A DNA stretch of 23,925 bases from an uncultured Pseudomonadota bacterium (lineage in GTDB: Bacteria; Myxococcota_A; Polyangia; HGW-17). The position numbers were made by a program, and so were the translations under genes. Below the pieces are notes generated by a model that saw nothing but the letters and a program-made list of their open reading frames with translations, was not told the DNA's origin and did not search any database. Shown one piece after another: positions 11,915 to 19,656 of this stretch; the first letter of the stretch is position 1; each line of letters starts with the position of its first letter. Where the stretch lies: the NCBI GenBank assembly GCA_938004375.1, contig CALKWH010000101.1:1-23925 (forward strand), given 5' to 3'.

Positions 11915-14900
11915 CTAGTCGCCGCACTCCAAAATCTCGGCGACCCGCTTGAGCAGCAGCGACACACCGAAGGGTTTGGCCAAAAACGAGCGCTCCTCGG
12001 TGGCGACGCCCTGCTTCTCGAGCAGGTTGGACGTGTAGCCGGACATGTAGAGCACCCGCAACGCCGGCGCCGTGCGCTTGAGCTCCTGGAACAGGCGCTT
12101 GCCGCTCATGTGGGGCATGATCACGTCGGTGATCAGCAATCCGATGGGCCCCTCGTGGGCGTGGGCCAGCGAGATTGCCTTCTGGGGATCGGGCGCGTCG
12201 AGCACCCGGTAGCCCTGCTTGGTCAGAGACCGGCAGACGAAGTGCCGCACCGCGTCCTCGTCCTCGACGACGAGCACGGTGACCGGCTCCTTGGTCTTCT
12301 CGACGGGGGAGGGGGAGGGCGTCAGTTCCACGGCGGCGGTGATCTCGGCGTCGGACAAGGGCAAAAGCACGCGGATGAGGTTCCCCGATGGCGGGGTGGG
12401 GATCCAGGTGATCGTGCCGCCGATGGCGTGCACCACGTTCCACGCGTTGGAGAGCTCGAGGTCGGTGACCGAGCCCGAGGCGGACCCGAAGGGCTCGAAA
12501 ATGGTGCGGGCCTCGGCAGCGGACAGGCTCTCGCCGCGCACGGCGACGTCGATCTGGAGCCGGGGTCCCTCGCCGGCGTAAGGCCCCTCGCCAGGCGAGG
12601 GGCGCAAGATCTGGGCGCGCACGGGGATGGGTCGGGGAGCGCCCTCGGGCAGGGTCTCCCGGGCCCGGCGCAGGGCGGCCAGAAGCACCTGCTGGAAGTG
12701 CTCGGCGTCCACGCGGACCACCGTGCGATCACCGACGGCTTCGAGCTCGAGGGAGACACCGCCGGGGAACTCGCCGGACAGGCTCTCGACGGCCGCGGCG
12801 AGCAGGGCGCGCGCCGAGACGTTCTCCATCTTGAAGGTGTGGCGGACCCCCAGGCGCAGCAGATTCCGGGCGAGGTCCTTCGCCCGTTCCGCGGCCTGAT
12901 GCACCTGCCGCAGGTCCGAGGCCAGGGGGCTGTCGGCCTGCAGGTCGAGCAGGGCCACCGACACGTACCCCAGGATCGGGGAGAGCAGGTTGTTGAACTG
13001 GTGGGCGATGCCGTGGGCCAGGCGGCCGATGCTCTCCTGGCGCTGAGACTGCTGCAACTGCTCCTCGAGCCACACCGATTCGCTGCGGGCGCGCTGCCCG
13101 GCGATGGCCTGTCCTAAAAGGGCCGCGCCGGTGCGCAGGCTCTCGACCTCAGGGGCCGTCCACACGCGGCGGGCGCGACAGTCGTCCATGCCCCAGAAGC
13201 CCCACCAGCGGTCGTTCACGAAGATGGGCACCACCGCCATGGAGACGATGGCCTGGGGCAGGAGGGTCTCCTGCTCCGCGAGGGGGAAGTCGATGACGTT
13301 GCCGGCGATGACGTGGTTTTGTCCGAGCTCCTGGACCCATCGGCCGAAGCCGGCTTCGGCCAGGCTCAGCGCCTGCAGTTCGGGGTTGTCGATCTGCGGG
13401 GGCACTCCGGGGGCGACCCACTCCATCCACTGGCTGGTCATGAGATCGCCGGTCTCGGAGACGTGGTTCTCGAAGATGTAGATCCGGCTCACCTCGGCGG
13501 CCTGGCCGATCCGGGAGAGCTGGTCCGGGAGCCGGTCCCGGAAGTCCGGCGCCGCCAGGGCCTGGCCGAGCAGGGCGACGGCCTTCCACAGCCCCTCCGA
13601 GCGGCGGGAGGCGTTGCGGGACAACGAGAGATCGGTGGTGTCCAGACAGAACACGTCCCAGCCCGGAACGCCGTCGTCGGCCACCCGGGGGGCCAGGTTG
13701 GTCCTGAAGGCCAGCTCGGAGCCCTGGGCGTCTGTGAACAACCAGGTGGTCTCGCGCTCGGCGTCGCCTTCGAGCTCGCCGAGCACGCGCTCGAGCTCGC
13801 GTTTCCCAGAAAGCATGGAGAACAGACCGTGGGGCAGCGCCGCCAGGCGGTCTTCCTCGAGGCCCAGCAGGTCGAAGCAGGAGGGGGAGATCCACTCCCA
13901 GCGCCACTGGTCGTCGCGCTTCTCCAGGCGTCCGGTGAACTCCCGGGAGTACCTCCGGGAGAAGGCGGTGATCTTCTGCATCTGCTGGAACCTGCGGCGG
14001 CAGTGCTCGGTGCCCTCGGCTTTCTGCAGGTTGGACCAGCACACGGCCAGGTCCATGGTCAGTTGCTCGAGGCGGGTCGTGGTCTCGGCCGAAAACGCGA
14101 ACAACTGCCGGTGGAGCAGGCACAGCACGCCGAACCGCGACTCCCCGGTGGATACGGGGAGGAGCAGCATCGAGCCGATGCCGCGGGCGCGGGCCCAGTC
14201 GCGCAGCCGTCCCAGCTCGGGCATGGACTGAGTGTCCCGGATATGGACGAGCTTCTGCCCGAGGAAGGCCCAGGAGGCGGGGTGGCTCTCGCTGAGCCCC
14301 GTCTGCATCGGATCCCAGAAATCCGGTCCCCAGTCTCCGGCCACGGCAGCCGGCTTCAACTCCGGCGAGGCCGCCAGGAGGAAGACCGTCGAGCACTGCA
14401 GGAACGTGTTCAGGCGGCGGCAGACGAGCCCGAGGGCGTCTTCGAGCCGGTCCACCCGCAGCAGATCCGAATAGAGGGAGGAGAGGTGGTTCTCCACGCG
14501 GTGCAGGGTGGGTTCGGTCACCGGGCGCGGCGTCTCGTCGTCCAGCGGGCTGCCGGCGGGTTCGAACCACAGGACGAACATCGAGTCGTCGTCGGGCCAC
14601 ACCGTCACAGCGAGCCGGTAACGCGCCTCTGCGACGTCCGGCCCGGTAGTGAAGAAGCTGTAGGTCAGCCCGGCCTCGATGTGCCGCGCGAGGAAACGGG
14701 CGTCCAGTTGGGCGCCGCGGACAGGTCGGCCCTCCTCGTCCAGGGGGACCCACTCCAGTTGCTCGAGGCGGGAGGCGCGCCCATGTTCGTAGGGTTCGAG
14801 GACGTCGAAGAAGGCGCCATTGGCGAACAGCAGCTGGCCGTCGGAGTCGACGACGAGGGCGGCCACAGGACAGGACTCCAGCAGCAGGCCGTTCTTTCCC

Positions 14901-14935
14901 AGCTTTTTCGGGAGGTTTTTGAGGTTCTCCAGCAT
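11915..14935 (-). CDS. PAS/GAF hybrid sensor, probable pseudo-histidine kinase with receiver
   Basis: 1006 residues, no transmembrane segment, so cytosolic. Domains: PAS (about 10-128), GAF (165-303), PAS (320-435), GAF of the VSRIYIFENH type (450-615), DHp (625-700), ATPase-like (735-862) and receiver (884-1004). The phospho-acceptor is H645 in LAHGIAHQFNNLLSP. The ATPase boxes are degenerate: the N-box reads LLAALRRARE in place of NLxxNARD, the DTG box reads VAVRGESL, and the GTGLGL box reads SVTDLEL. The IFEPFG stretch remains. The receiver is intact: D892, D937 (TDVIMP), S965 and K987. It probably passes phosphate or a sensed signal without autophosphorylation. Start 14935 has no clear ribosome site. 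Location next to pilR and pilins is suggestive only. Confidence 0.88.
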   Translation of the reverse strand: MLENLKNLPKKLGKNGLLLESCPVAALVVDSDGQLLFANGAFFDVLEPYEHGRASRLEQLEWVPLDEEGRPVRGAQLDARFLARHIEAGLTYSFFTTGPDVAEARYRLAVTVWPDDDSMFVLWFEPAGSPLDDETPRPVTEPTLHRVENHLSSLYSDLLRVDRLEDALGLVCRRLNTFLQCSTVFLLAASPELKPAAVAGDWGPDFWDPMQTGLSESHPASWAFLGQKLVHIRDTQSMPELGRLRDWARARGIGSMLLLPVSTGESRFGVLCLLHRQLFAFSAETTTRLEQLTMDLAVCWSNLQKAEGTEHCRRRFQQMQKITAFSRRYSREFTGRLEKRDDQWRWEWISPSCFDLLGLEEDRLAALPHGLFSMLSGKRELERVLGELEGDAERETTWLFTDAQGSELAFRTNLAPRVADDGVPGWDVFCLDTTDLSLSRNASRRSEGLWKAVALLGQALAAPDFRDRLPDQLSRIGQAAEVSRIYIFENHVSETGDLMTSQWMEWVAPGVPPQIDNPELQALSLAEAGFGRWVQELGQNHVIAGNVIDFPLAEQETLLPQAIVSMAVVPIFVNDRWWGFWGMDDCRARRVWTAPEVESLRTGAALLGQAIAGQRARSESVWLEEQLQQSQRQESIGRLAHGIAHQFNNLLSPILGYVSVALLDLQADSPLASDLRQVHQAAERAKDLARNLLRLGVRHTFKMENVSARALLAAAVESLSGEFPGGVSLELEAVGDRTVVRVDAEHFQQVLLAALRRARETLPEGAPRPIPVRAQILRPSPGEGPYAGEGPRLQIDVAVRGESLSAAEARTIFEPFGSASGSVTDLELSNAWNVVHAIGGTITWIPTPPSGNLIRVLLPLSDAEITAAVELTPSPSPVEKTKEPVTVLVVEDEDAVRHFVCRSLTKQGYRVLDAPDPQKAISLAHAHEGPIGLLITDVIMPHMSGKRLFQELKRTAPALRVLYMSGYTSNLLEKQGVATEERSFLAKPFGVSLLLKRVAEILECGD

Positions 14936-15053
14936 CTTTTTGCGCCGTTGTTCGATTCGCGTCCTCGGTCTGCTCTACCGTATTGAAAGGAAGTACCACA
15001 TTTCGCCAGGCGGTGCAAACCCGTTTTCCGAGTCCCGTGCCTGGTCGCGATCA

Positions 15054-15083
15054 TTGCCAGAACCGGGGATTTCGGGATATGCT
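15054..15083 (+). promoter_or_regulatory. Candidate promoter of the TPR lipoprotein gene
   Basis: TTGCCA (15054-15059), an 18-nt spacer and TATGCT (15078-15083): five and four of six matches. It would start near 15090, giving a leader of about 40 nt with AGGAG before the ATG. It lies in the 195-nt divergent spacer shared with the sensor gene; no convincing promoter was found for the latter. Confidence 0.42.
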
Positions 15084-15130
15084 TCCCGCCGTCCGGTCTT
15101 TGCCTTCGCGCAGACCATCAGGAGCGCCCC

Positions 15131-16234
15131 ATGAAACGCCTCTCCCTGCTCGTGTTCTTCCTCACGCTCTGCCTGGGTCTTTGTGCCTGCGACGGATCCG
15201 GTGCCAAACCGGGGAGGCGCACGACCCCCGGGGGCGGCGGCTCCGGGGATGCCGCGGACAAGGATGATGATCGGGATCCGGATCGTCCCGCGAAGCCCAA
15301 GACCGAGAAGACCGCCTTCACCACGGTCGCCGACTACGACAAATACCTCGAGGAGAACCCGGAGGACCCGCAGGCCTATTACAACCGGGGCACCCTCCAC
15401 CTGCGGGCCGGCAACACCGCGGGGGCGCTCGCGGACTTCACCAAGGCCGTCGAACTCAAGCCCGATTACCAGATAGCCTGGGTCAACCGTGCCGTCCTGT
15501 ACGTCAAGTCGGGTCGCTTCGACGAGGCGCTGGTTGATTACGAGAAGGCCATCGAGCTGGACCCCCAGAACGGCCGCATGTACTTCCAACGGGCCTACGT
15601 GTACGAGAAGAAGAACGACGCGAAGCGGGCGTTGGCGGATTACGACAAGGCCATCGCGCTCAAGGCCGACTATGCCGAGGCCCACGTGAACCGCGGACTG
15701 CTCCACGAGGCCGCTGGCCAGCTGGACAAGGCGATGGCGGACTACAACCGGGCCATCGAGCTCAACGCCAAACTGCCCAAGGCCCACGCCAACCGCGGCC
15801 TGATCCTGGCCCGACAGAAAAAGTGGGACGAGGCCCTGGCCGACTTCTCGAAGGCCATCGAGCGGGATCCCCAGTACGCGCGGGGGTACTACAACCGGGG
15901 CGTCGTCTACCTGAGCTCGGGCAACCTCGACGGCGCCATCGCCGACTTCGACAAGGCCATCGAGCTGGAGCCGAACTTCCCGAAGGCCTACATCAACCGG
16001 GGTGCCGCCCACACGGAGAAGAAGAACTTCGAGGCCGCCGGGAATGACTACTCGAAGGCCATCGAGCTCGAACCCGACAACGGAAAGGCCTACGTGAGCC
16101 GCGCCGTGAACTTCTTCAACCAGCAGAAGTACGACGAGGCCTGGGCCGACGTGGCCAAGGCGCGCGCGCTCAAGGTCGAGCCCTCGAAGAAGTTCATCGA
16201 GGCGCTGAAGAAGGCCAGCCGAAGGGATAAGTAG
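15131..16234 (+). CDS. TPR-repeat lipoprotein
   Basis: 367 residues. The signal peptide MKRLSLLVFFLTLCLGLCAC has lipobox L-C-A-C with lipidated Cys20; the residue after it is Asp, which in E. coli would keep the protein in the inner membrane (may not apply here). A Gly/Asp/Lys-rich linker (21-62) is followed by eight 34-residue tetratricopeptide repeats (about 66-350), each with the A/Y-x-x-x-N-R-G/A ... A-x-x-D-Y/F-x-K-A-I-E-L pattern. TPR arrays are protein-binding scaffolds, so it probably assembles an envelope complex. AGGAG lies seven nt before the ATG. Its stop codon abuts the stop of the convergent ammonia-lyase gene with no spacer. Confidence 0.92.
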   Translation: MKRLSLLVFFLTLCLGLCACDGSGAKPGRRTTPGGGGSGDAADKDDDRDPDRPAKPKTEKTAFTTVADYDKYLEENPEDPQAYYNRGTLHLRAGNTAGALADFTKAVELKPDYQIAWVNRAVLYVKSGRFDEALVDYEKAIELDPQNGRMYFQRAYVYEKKNDAKRALADYDKAIALKADYAEAHVNRGLLHEAAGQLDKAMADYNRAIELNAKLPKAHANRGLILARQKKWDEALADFSKAIERDPQYARGYYNRGVVYLSSGNLDGAIADFDKAIELEPNFPKAYINRGAAHTEKKNFEAAGNDYSKAIELEPDNGKAYVSRAVNFFNQQKYDEAWADVAKARALKVEPSKKFIEALKKASRRDK

Positions 16235-18268
16235 CTAAAACGCGGGAGTGTGGACCAGGGGCACCTTGCCGTCCAGCGCGGCCACGAGCTGGCGGGTGCG
16301 GACCATTCGCAGCACGGCGAAGATCAGCGGCGCGAGGATGCGGTCCTCCTCGACGAAGAAGATGCCGGGGTTGGACTCCATCCGGTCGAAGAGGATCTGC
16401 GTGCCCGCGCCCAGCTCCTTGTGGAACGGCTTGCGGAAATGAAGCGCCTGGAAGGCGGTCAGAAGCTCGATGGCGATGATCTTCTCGACGTTCTCGATGA
16501 CCGTTCGGGTCTTTCGCGCGGCGATCAGGCCCATGCTCACGTGATCCTCGGTGTTTTCGCAGGTGGGGATCGAGTCCACCGAGGCGGGGAAGCACTGGCT
16601 CTTGTTCTCGGAGACCAGGGCGGCGGCCGTGTACTGCGGGATCATGAAGCCGGAGTTGAGCCCGCTGCGGTGGATCAGCAGCGAGGGCAGGCCGTTGTTG
16701 TGGCGCCCGTCGACGATCTTGGCCACGCGGCGCTCGGAGATGGAGCCCAGCTCGGAGACGGCCATCGTGAGGTAGTCCATGGCCAGCGCCAGGGGCTCGC
16801 CGTGGAAGTTGCCCCCGGAGCGCACCGCCGCACGGCAGGCCTCGATGGTGAGCGACTTCCGGTAAGCCTCGAGCTCGGCGGGGCCGTCGGGTGGGAAGAT
16901 CAGCGGGTTGTCGGTGGAGGAGTTGGCCTCGATGAGCAGCATGTCCATGACGTGGGACAACGCGTTGCGGGCGGCGCCGTGGACCTGGGAGGCGCAGCGG
17001 AACGAGTAGTCGTCCTGCACGCTGGGGATGCGCGGGACCGCGCGCTCGAGCAGATCGGCCACGGCCGTGAGCTGTTCGCGCAGGGCGGCGGCTGCGGCGG
17101 TCTCGGAGTCGAACAGGCGCCGGATGCACGCCTGCAACTTCACCTGCAGCGGATGGAGGCCGCGTCGCAGGGCCAGGGTGAGCGGGTCGGCTGCCGCCGC
17201 TTCCCCGGTGTCGGCGGTCGTCGGCGCTCCGGGGTCCTGGCGGTTCGCGTCGGCCAGTCCGTGGGGATCGGAGCGGGCGGCCTCCAGACCGGCCACCAGC
17301 GCGGTCACCTCGGCCTCGAGGCCGGTGGCGCGGGCGGCCCCCAGGTGCTCCTGGAGCTGGCGGATGCACTTGTCCAGGATCGCCAGGTTCAGCGGGCTCG
17401 ACAGGATGGCGCTCCCCTCGACGAGGAGCCGGACGTTGGCCGCCGAGGCCTCCTGCCCCGGGTAGGGACGGGCGGCCGCGATCTCGGGGTCGAACGCGGT
17501 GCGGATGCCCTGGAAGGCCTCGAGGGAGAGGGCGCAGCTCATGTCGGCCTGCATGGCCAGCCCCTCGGCGTCCCAGGCGTTCATGATGCCCAGCGCGCAG
17601 GTGACCTGCACGCCGTTGGTGAGCGCCAGCCCCTCCTTGGCCTCGAGGTCGATGGGCGCGTAGTCGTGGAAGAGCTTGAGGTTCTCGGGGGAGGCCGAGA
17701 CGAAGCCCTCGGGGTCCGGGGTCTCGACGATGTCCAGGTCGCGGCGGCTGTTGCGGCGGCGTCCGGGATCGTAGATGCGGCCGCCGGGGTCGCCCACGAG
17801 CACCAGGGACAGGTGCGAGAGGGGGGCGAGGTCGCCCGAGGCGGACACGCTGCCCTGATCGGGCACCCACGGATACACGTCCCGGTTGAGCAGCTCGATG
17901 ATCTTCTCGAGGACCGCCGGGCGCAGGCCCGAATGCCCCCGGCACAGCGCGTTGGCGCGCAGGAGGAGCGCCGCGCGCACGATGTCCTCCCCCAGGGGCG
18001 TGCCGATGCCCGAGGCGTGGGAGCGCAGCAGGTTGTGCTGGAGGATCTTGGTGTCCTCCCGGCTGATGAACACGTTGCGCTTGCTCCCGAAGCCCGTCGT
18101 GAGCCCGTACACGGGCACGTTGTGCTCCACGAGCAGGTCCACCACGGACCGGCAGCGCGCGGTGAGCCGCAGGGCCTCGGGGGTGATCCGCACCCGCCGG
18201 CGACCGCGGGCCACCTCGATCACGTCCCGCAATTTCAGGTTATGGCCATCGATCCACAAAACTTCCAT
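16235..18268 (-). CDS. MIO-type aromatic amino acid ammonia-lyase, histidine type, enlarged
   Basis: 677 residues; the family normally has about 510. Ala143-Ser144-Gly145 in GSVSASGDLAPLSH forms the methylidene-imidazolone electrophile. Catalytic Tyr54 is in VYGLTTGFG, and NSSTDNP (449-455) and CENTEDHVSMG (570-580) match the active-site segments. The selectivity pair S83-H84 (LLRSHASG) is that of histidine ammonia-lyase, not the His-Leu or Phe-Leu of tyrosine or phenylalanine lyases, so urocanate formation is likely. About 120 extra residues (292-411), Ala/Leu-rich with a polar centre, split the domain before IPSVQDDYSFRC. No hutU, hutI or hutG gene is near, so a role other than His catabolism (such as an aminomutase) is possible. 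GGGAG precedes ATG 18268. Confidence 0.88.
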   Translation of the reverse strand: MEVLWIDGHNLKLRDVIEVARGRRRVRITPEALRLTARCRSVVDLLVEHNVPVYGLTTGFGSKRNVFISREDTKILQHNLLRSHASGIGTPLGEDIVRAALLLRANALCRGHSGLRPAVLEKIIELLNRDVYPWVPDQGSVSASGDLAPLSHLSLVLVGDPGGRIYDPGRRRNSRRDLDIVETPDPEGFVSASPENLKLFHDYAPIDLEAKEGLALTNGVQVTCALGIMNAWDAEGLAMQADMSCALSLEAFQGIRTAFDPEIAAARPYPGQEASAANVRLLVEGSAILSSPLNLAILDKCIRQLQEHLGAARATGLEAEVTALVAGLEAARSDPHGLADANRQDPGAPTTADTGEAAAADPLTLALRRGLHPLQVKLQACIRRLFDSETAAAAALREQLTAVADLLERAVPRIPSVQDDYSFRCASQVHGAARNALSHVMDMLLIEANSSTDNPLIFPPDGPAELEAYRKSLTIEACRAAVRSGGNFHGEPLALAMDYLTMAVSELGSISERRVAKIVDGRHNNGLPSLLIHRSGLNSGFMIPQYTAAALVSENKSQCFPASVDSIPTCENTEDHVSMGLIAARKTRTVIENVEKIIAIELLTAFQALHFRKPFHKELGAGTQILFDRMESNPGIFFVEEDRILAPLIFAVLRMVRTRQLVAALDGKVPLVHTPAF

Positions 18269-18305
18269 GGCTGACTCCCGGGAAAAACGATTCCGGCGCC
18301 GCGGG

Positions 18306-18330
18306 AAAAAGCTGTTCTCTCTCGACAGCT
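18306..18330 (-). promoter_or_regulatory. Hairpin plus T-run in the ammonia-lyase leader
   Basis: On the minus strand AGCTGT, a 9-nt purine-rich loop and ACAGCT are followed by TTTT. This terminator-like element lies 38 nt upstream of the ammonia-lyase ATG, with no gene upstream on that strand to terminate. It might attenuate expression; the stem is only 6 bp, so support is weak. Confidence 0.3.
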
Positions 18331-18407
18331 CGGGGCGCCTTTGTTAAGAGGGAGTGGTATCACGAAGACGGGGTGTTTGCATCCCTTTTTCCGAGAGACT
18401 GGTGACC

Positions 18408-19652
18408 ATGTCCACGAGCATCCGAAAATCCCGCCCCGCCCCCCGTCCGCGCGCCACTCAGGTCCGCCGCGCGCAACTGAAGATCAACGCCGAGGCCGCC
18501 AAGGCCGTGCGCCTGGGGCACCCCTGGGTGTACCGCCATGCCATCGTCAACACGGCCTTCTCCTGCGCCGACGGGGATCTCATCGACGTGGTGGATCCCG
18601 ACGGCGGCTTCCTGGCCCGCGGCTTCTTCGAGACCGAGGGCACCGTGGCCGTGCGCCTCTTCACCCGCGAGGAGAAGACCCCCATCGACGAGGCCTTCTT
18701 CCGCGCCGCCTGCGCCCGGGCCGTGGAGCTGCGCAAGCGCTTCCTGGGCGAAGACCTCACCGTCTACCGGCTGATCCACGCCGAGGCCGACGGCCTGCCG
18801 GGGCTCACCGTGACGCGGTTCGGCGACTGGCTCCACGCGATCCTCTATTCTCCGGCCTCGGTGCGCTTCGTGCCCGAGATCTACCCGGCCCTCCTCGAGC
18901 TCACCGGCGCCCGCGGCCTCTACGAGCAGGCCCGCTTCAAGCCGCTCACCGCCGCCGAGGCCCCCGCTCGCAAGGGCAGCCGCCACGCCGCCGGGGAGCA
19001 GGCGCCCATCGATGTCGAGGTCGTCGAGGACGGCCTGAAGTTCCTGGTGGACGTCACCGCGCCGTCGTCGGTGGGCTTCTTCCCGGACTACCGCCTGGGC
19101 CGCCGCCGCGTGCGCGAGCTCTCGGCCGGACGTCGGGTGCTGAACCTGTTCTCCCACACCGGCGCGTTCTCGGTGCACGCGCTGGCCGGCGGCGCCGACC
19201 ACGTGGTGAACGTCGACATCGCGCAGAAGGCCCACGCCCGGGCCCGGCAGAACGCCGAGCGCAACGGCTTCGATCCCGCGAAGATGATCTGCCACGCCGA
19301 CGACGTGTTCCGCATCCTGGGCATGCTCCGGCGCAAGCAGGCCCGCTTCGATCTGGTGATTGTGGATCCGCCCACCTTCTCCACGGACAAGGGGCGCACC
19401 TGGAGCGGTCCCCGGGACATGGCGGACCTGCTCCACGAGGCCTCCGATCTGTGCGCGCCCGGCGCCCTCCTGCTGATCACCTCGAACACCGTGAAGCTGC
19501 CGCTGGAGCTCTTCGAGCGCCAGATCGCCGCGGGGCTGGCCCACCGCCGCCCGATCATCCTCGAGCGCCCGGGCCTGCCCCAGGACTACCCCGAGCTGCC
19601 CGCCTTTCCCGAGAGCAACTACCTGAAGTCCCTGCTGGTCGGGCTCGACTGA
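18408..19652 (+). CDS. PUA-domain class I SAM methyltransferase, RlmI/YccW family
   Basis: 414 residues. The order is: a basic N-tail (1-20), a PUA RNA-binding domain (22-90, with KAVRLGHPWVYRHAI), a middle alpha/beta region, and a Rossmann methyltransferase (200-414) with motif I VLNLFSHTGAFSVHALAGGA (244-263), D270 for SAM ribose, and motif IV DPPTF (320-324). The family methylates 23S rRNA (RlmI makes m5C1962). The position that in RlmI carries the nucleophilic Cys (SCSG) reads ITSNTVKL here, so m5C chemistry is doubtful and the target base is open. The start at 18408 is chosen because the family domain begins soon after and GGTGA lies upstream. The radical SAM gene follows after 4 nt. Confidence 0.87.
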   Translation: MSTSIRKSRPAPRPRATQVRRAQLKINAEAAKAVRLGHPWVYRHAIVNTAFSCADGDLIDVVDPDGGFLARGFFETEGTVAVRLFTREEKTPIDEAFFRAACARAVELRKRFLGEDLTVYRLIHAEADGLPGLTVTRFGDWLHAILYSPASVRFVPEIYPALLELTGARGLYEQARFKPLTAAEAPARKGSRHAAGEQAPIDVEVVEDGLKFLVDVTAPSSVGFFPDYRLGRRRVRELSAGRRVLNLFSHTGAFSVHALAGGADHVVNVDIAQKAHARARQNAERNGFDPAKMICHADDVFRILGMLRRKQARFDLVIVDPPTFSTDKGRTWSGPRDMADLLHEASDLCAPGALLLITSNTVKLPLELFERQIAAGLAHRRPIILERPGLPQDYPELPAFPESNYLKSLLVGLD

Positions 19653-19656
19653 TCCG

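Noticed and set aside
11001..12443. Minus-strand frame through the hairpin element into the sensor gene
   Set aside because: It is out of frame with the sensor, the translation is low complexity, and no family is recognisable.
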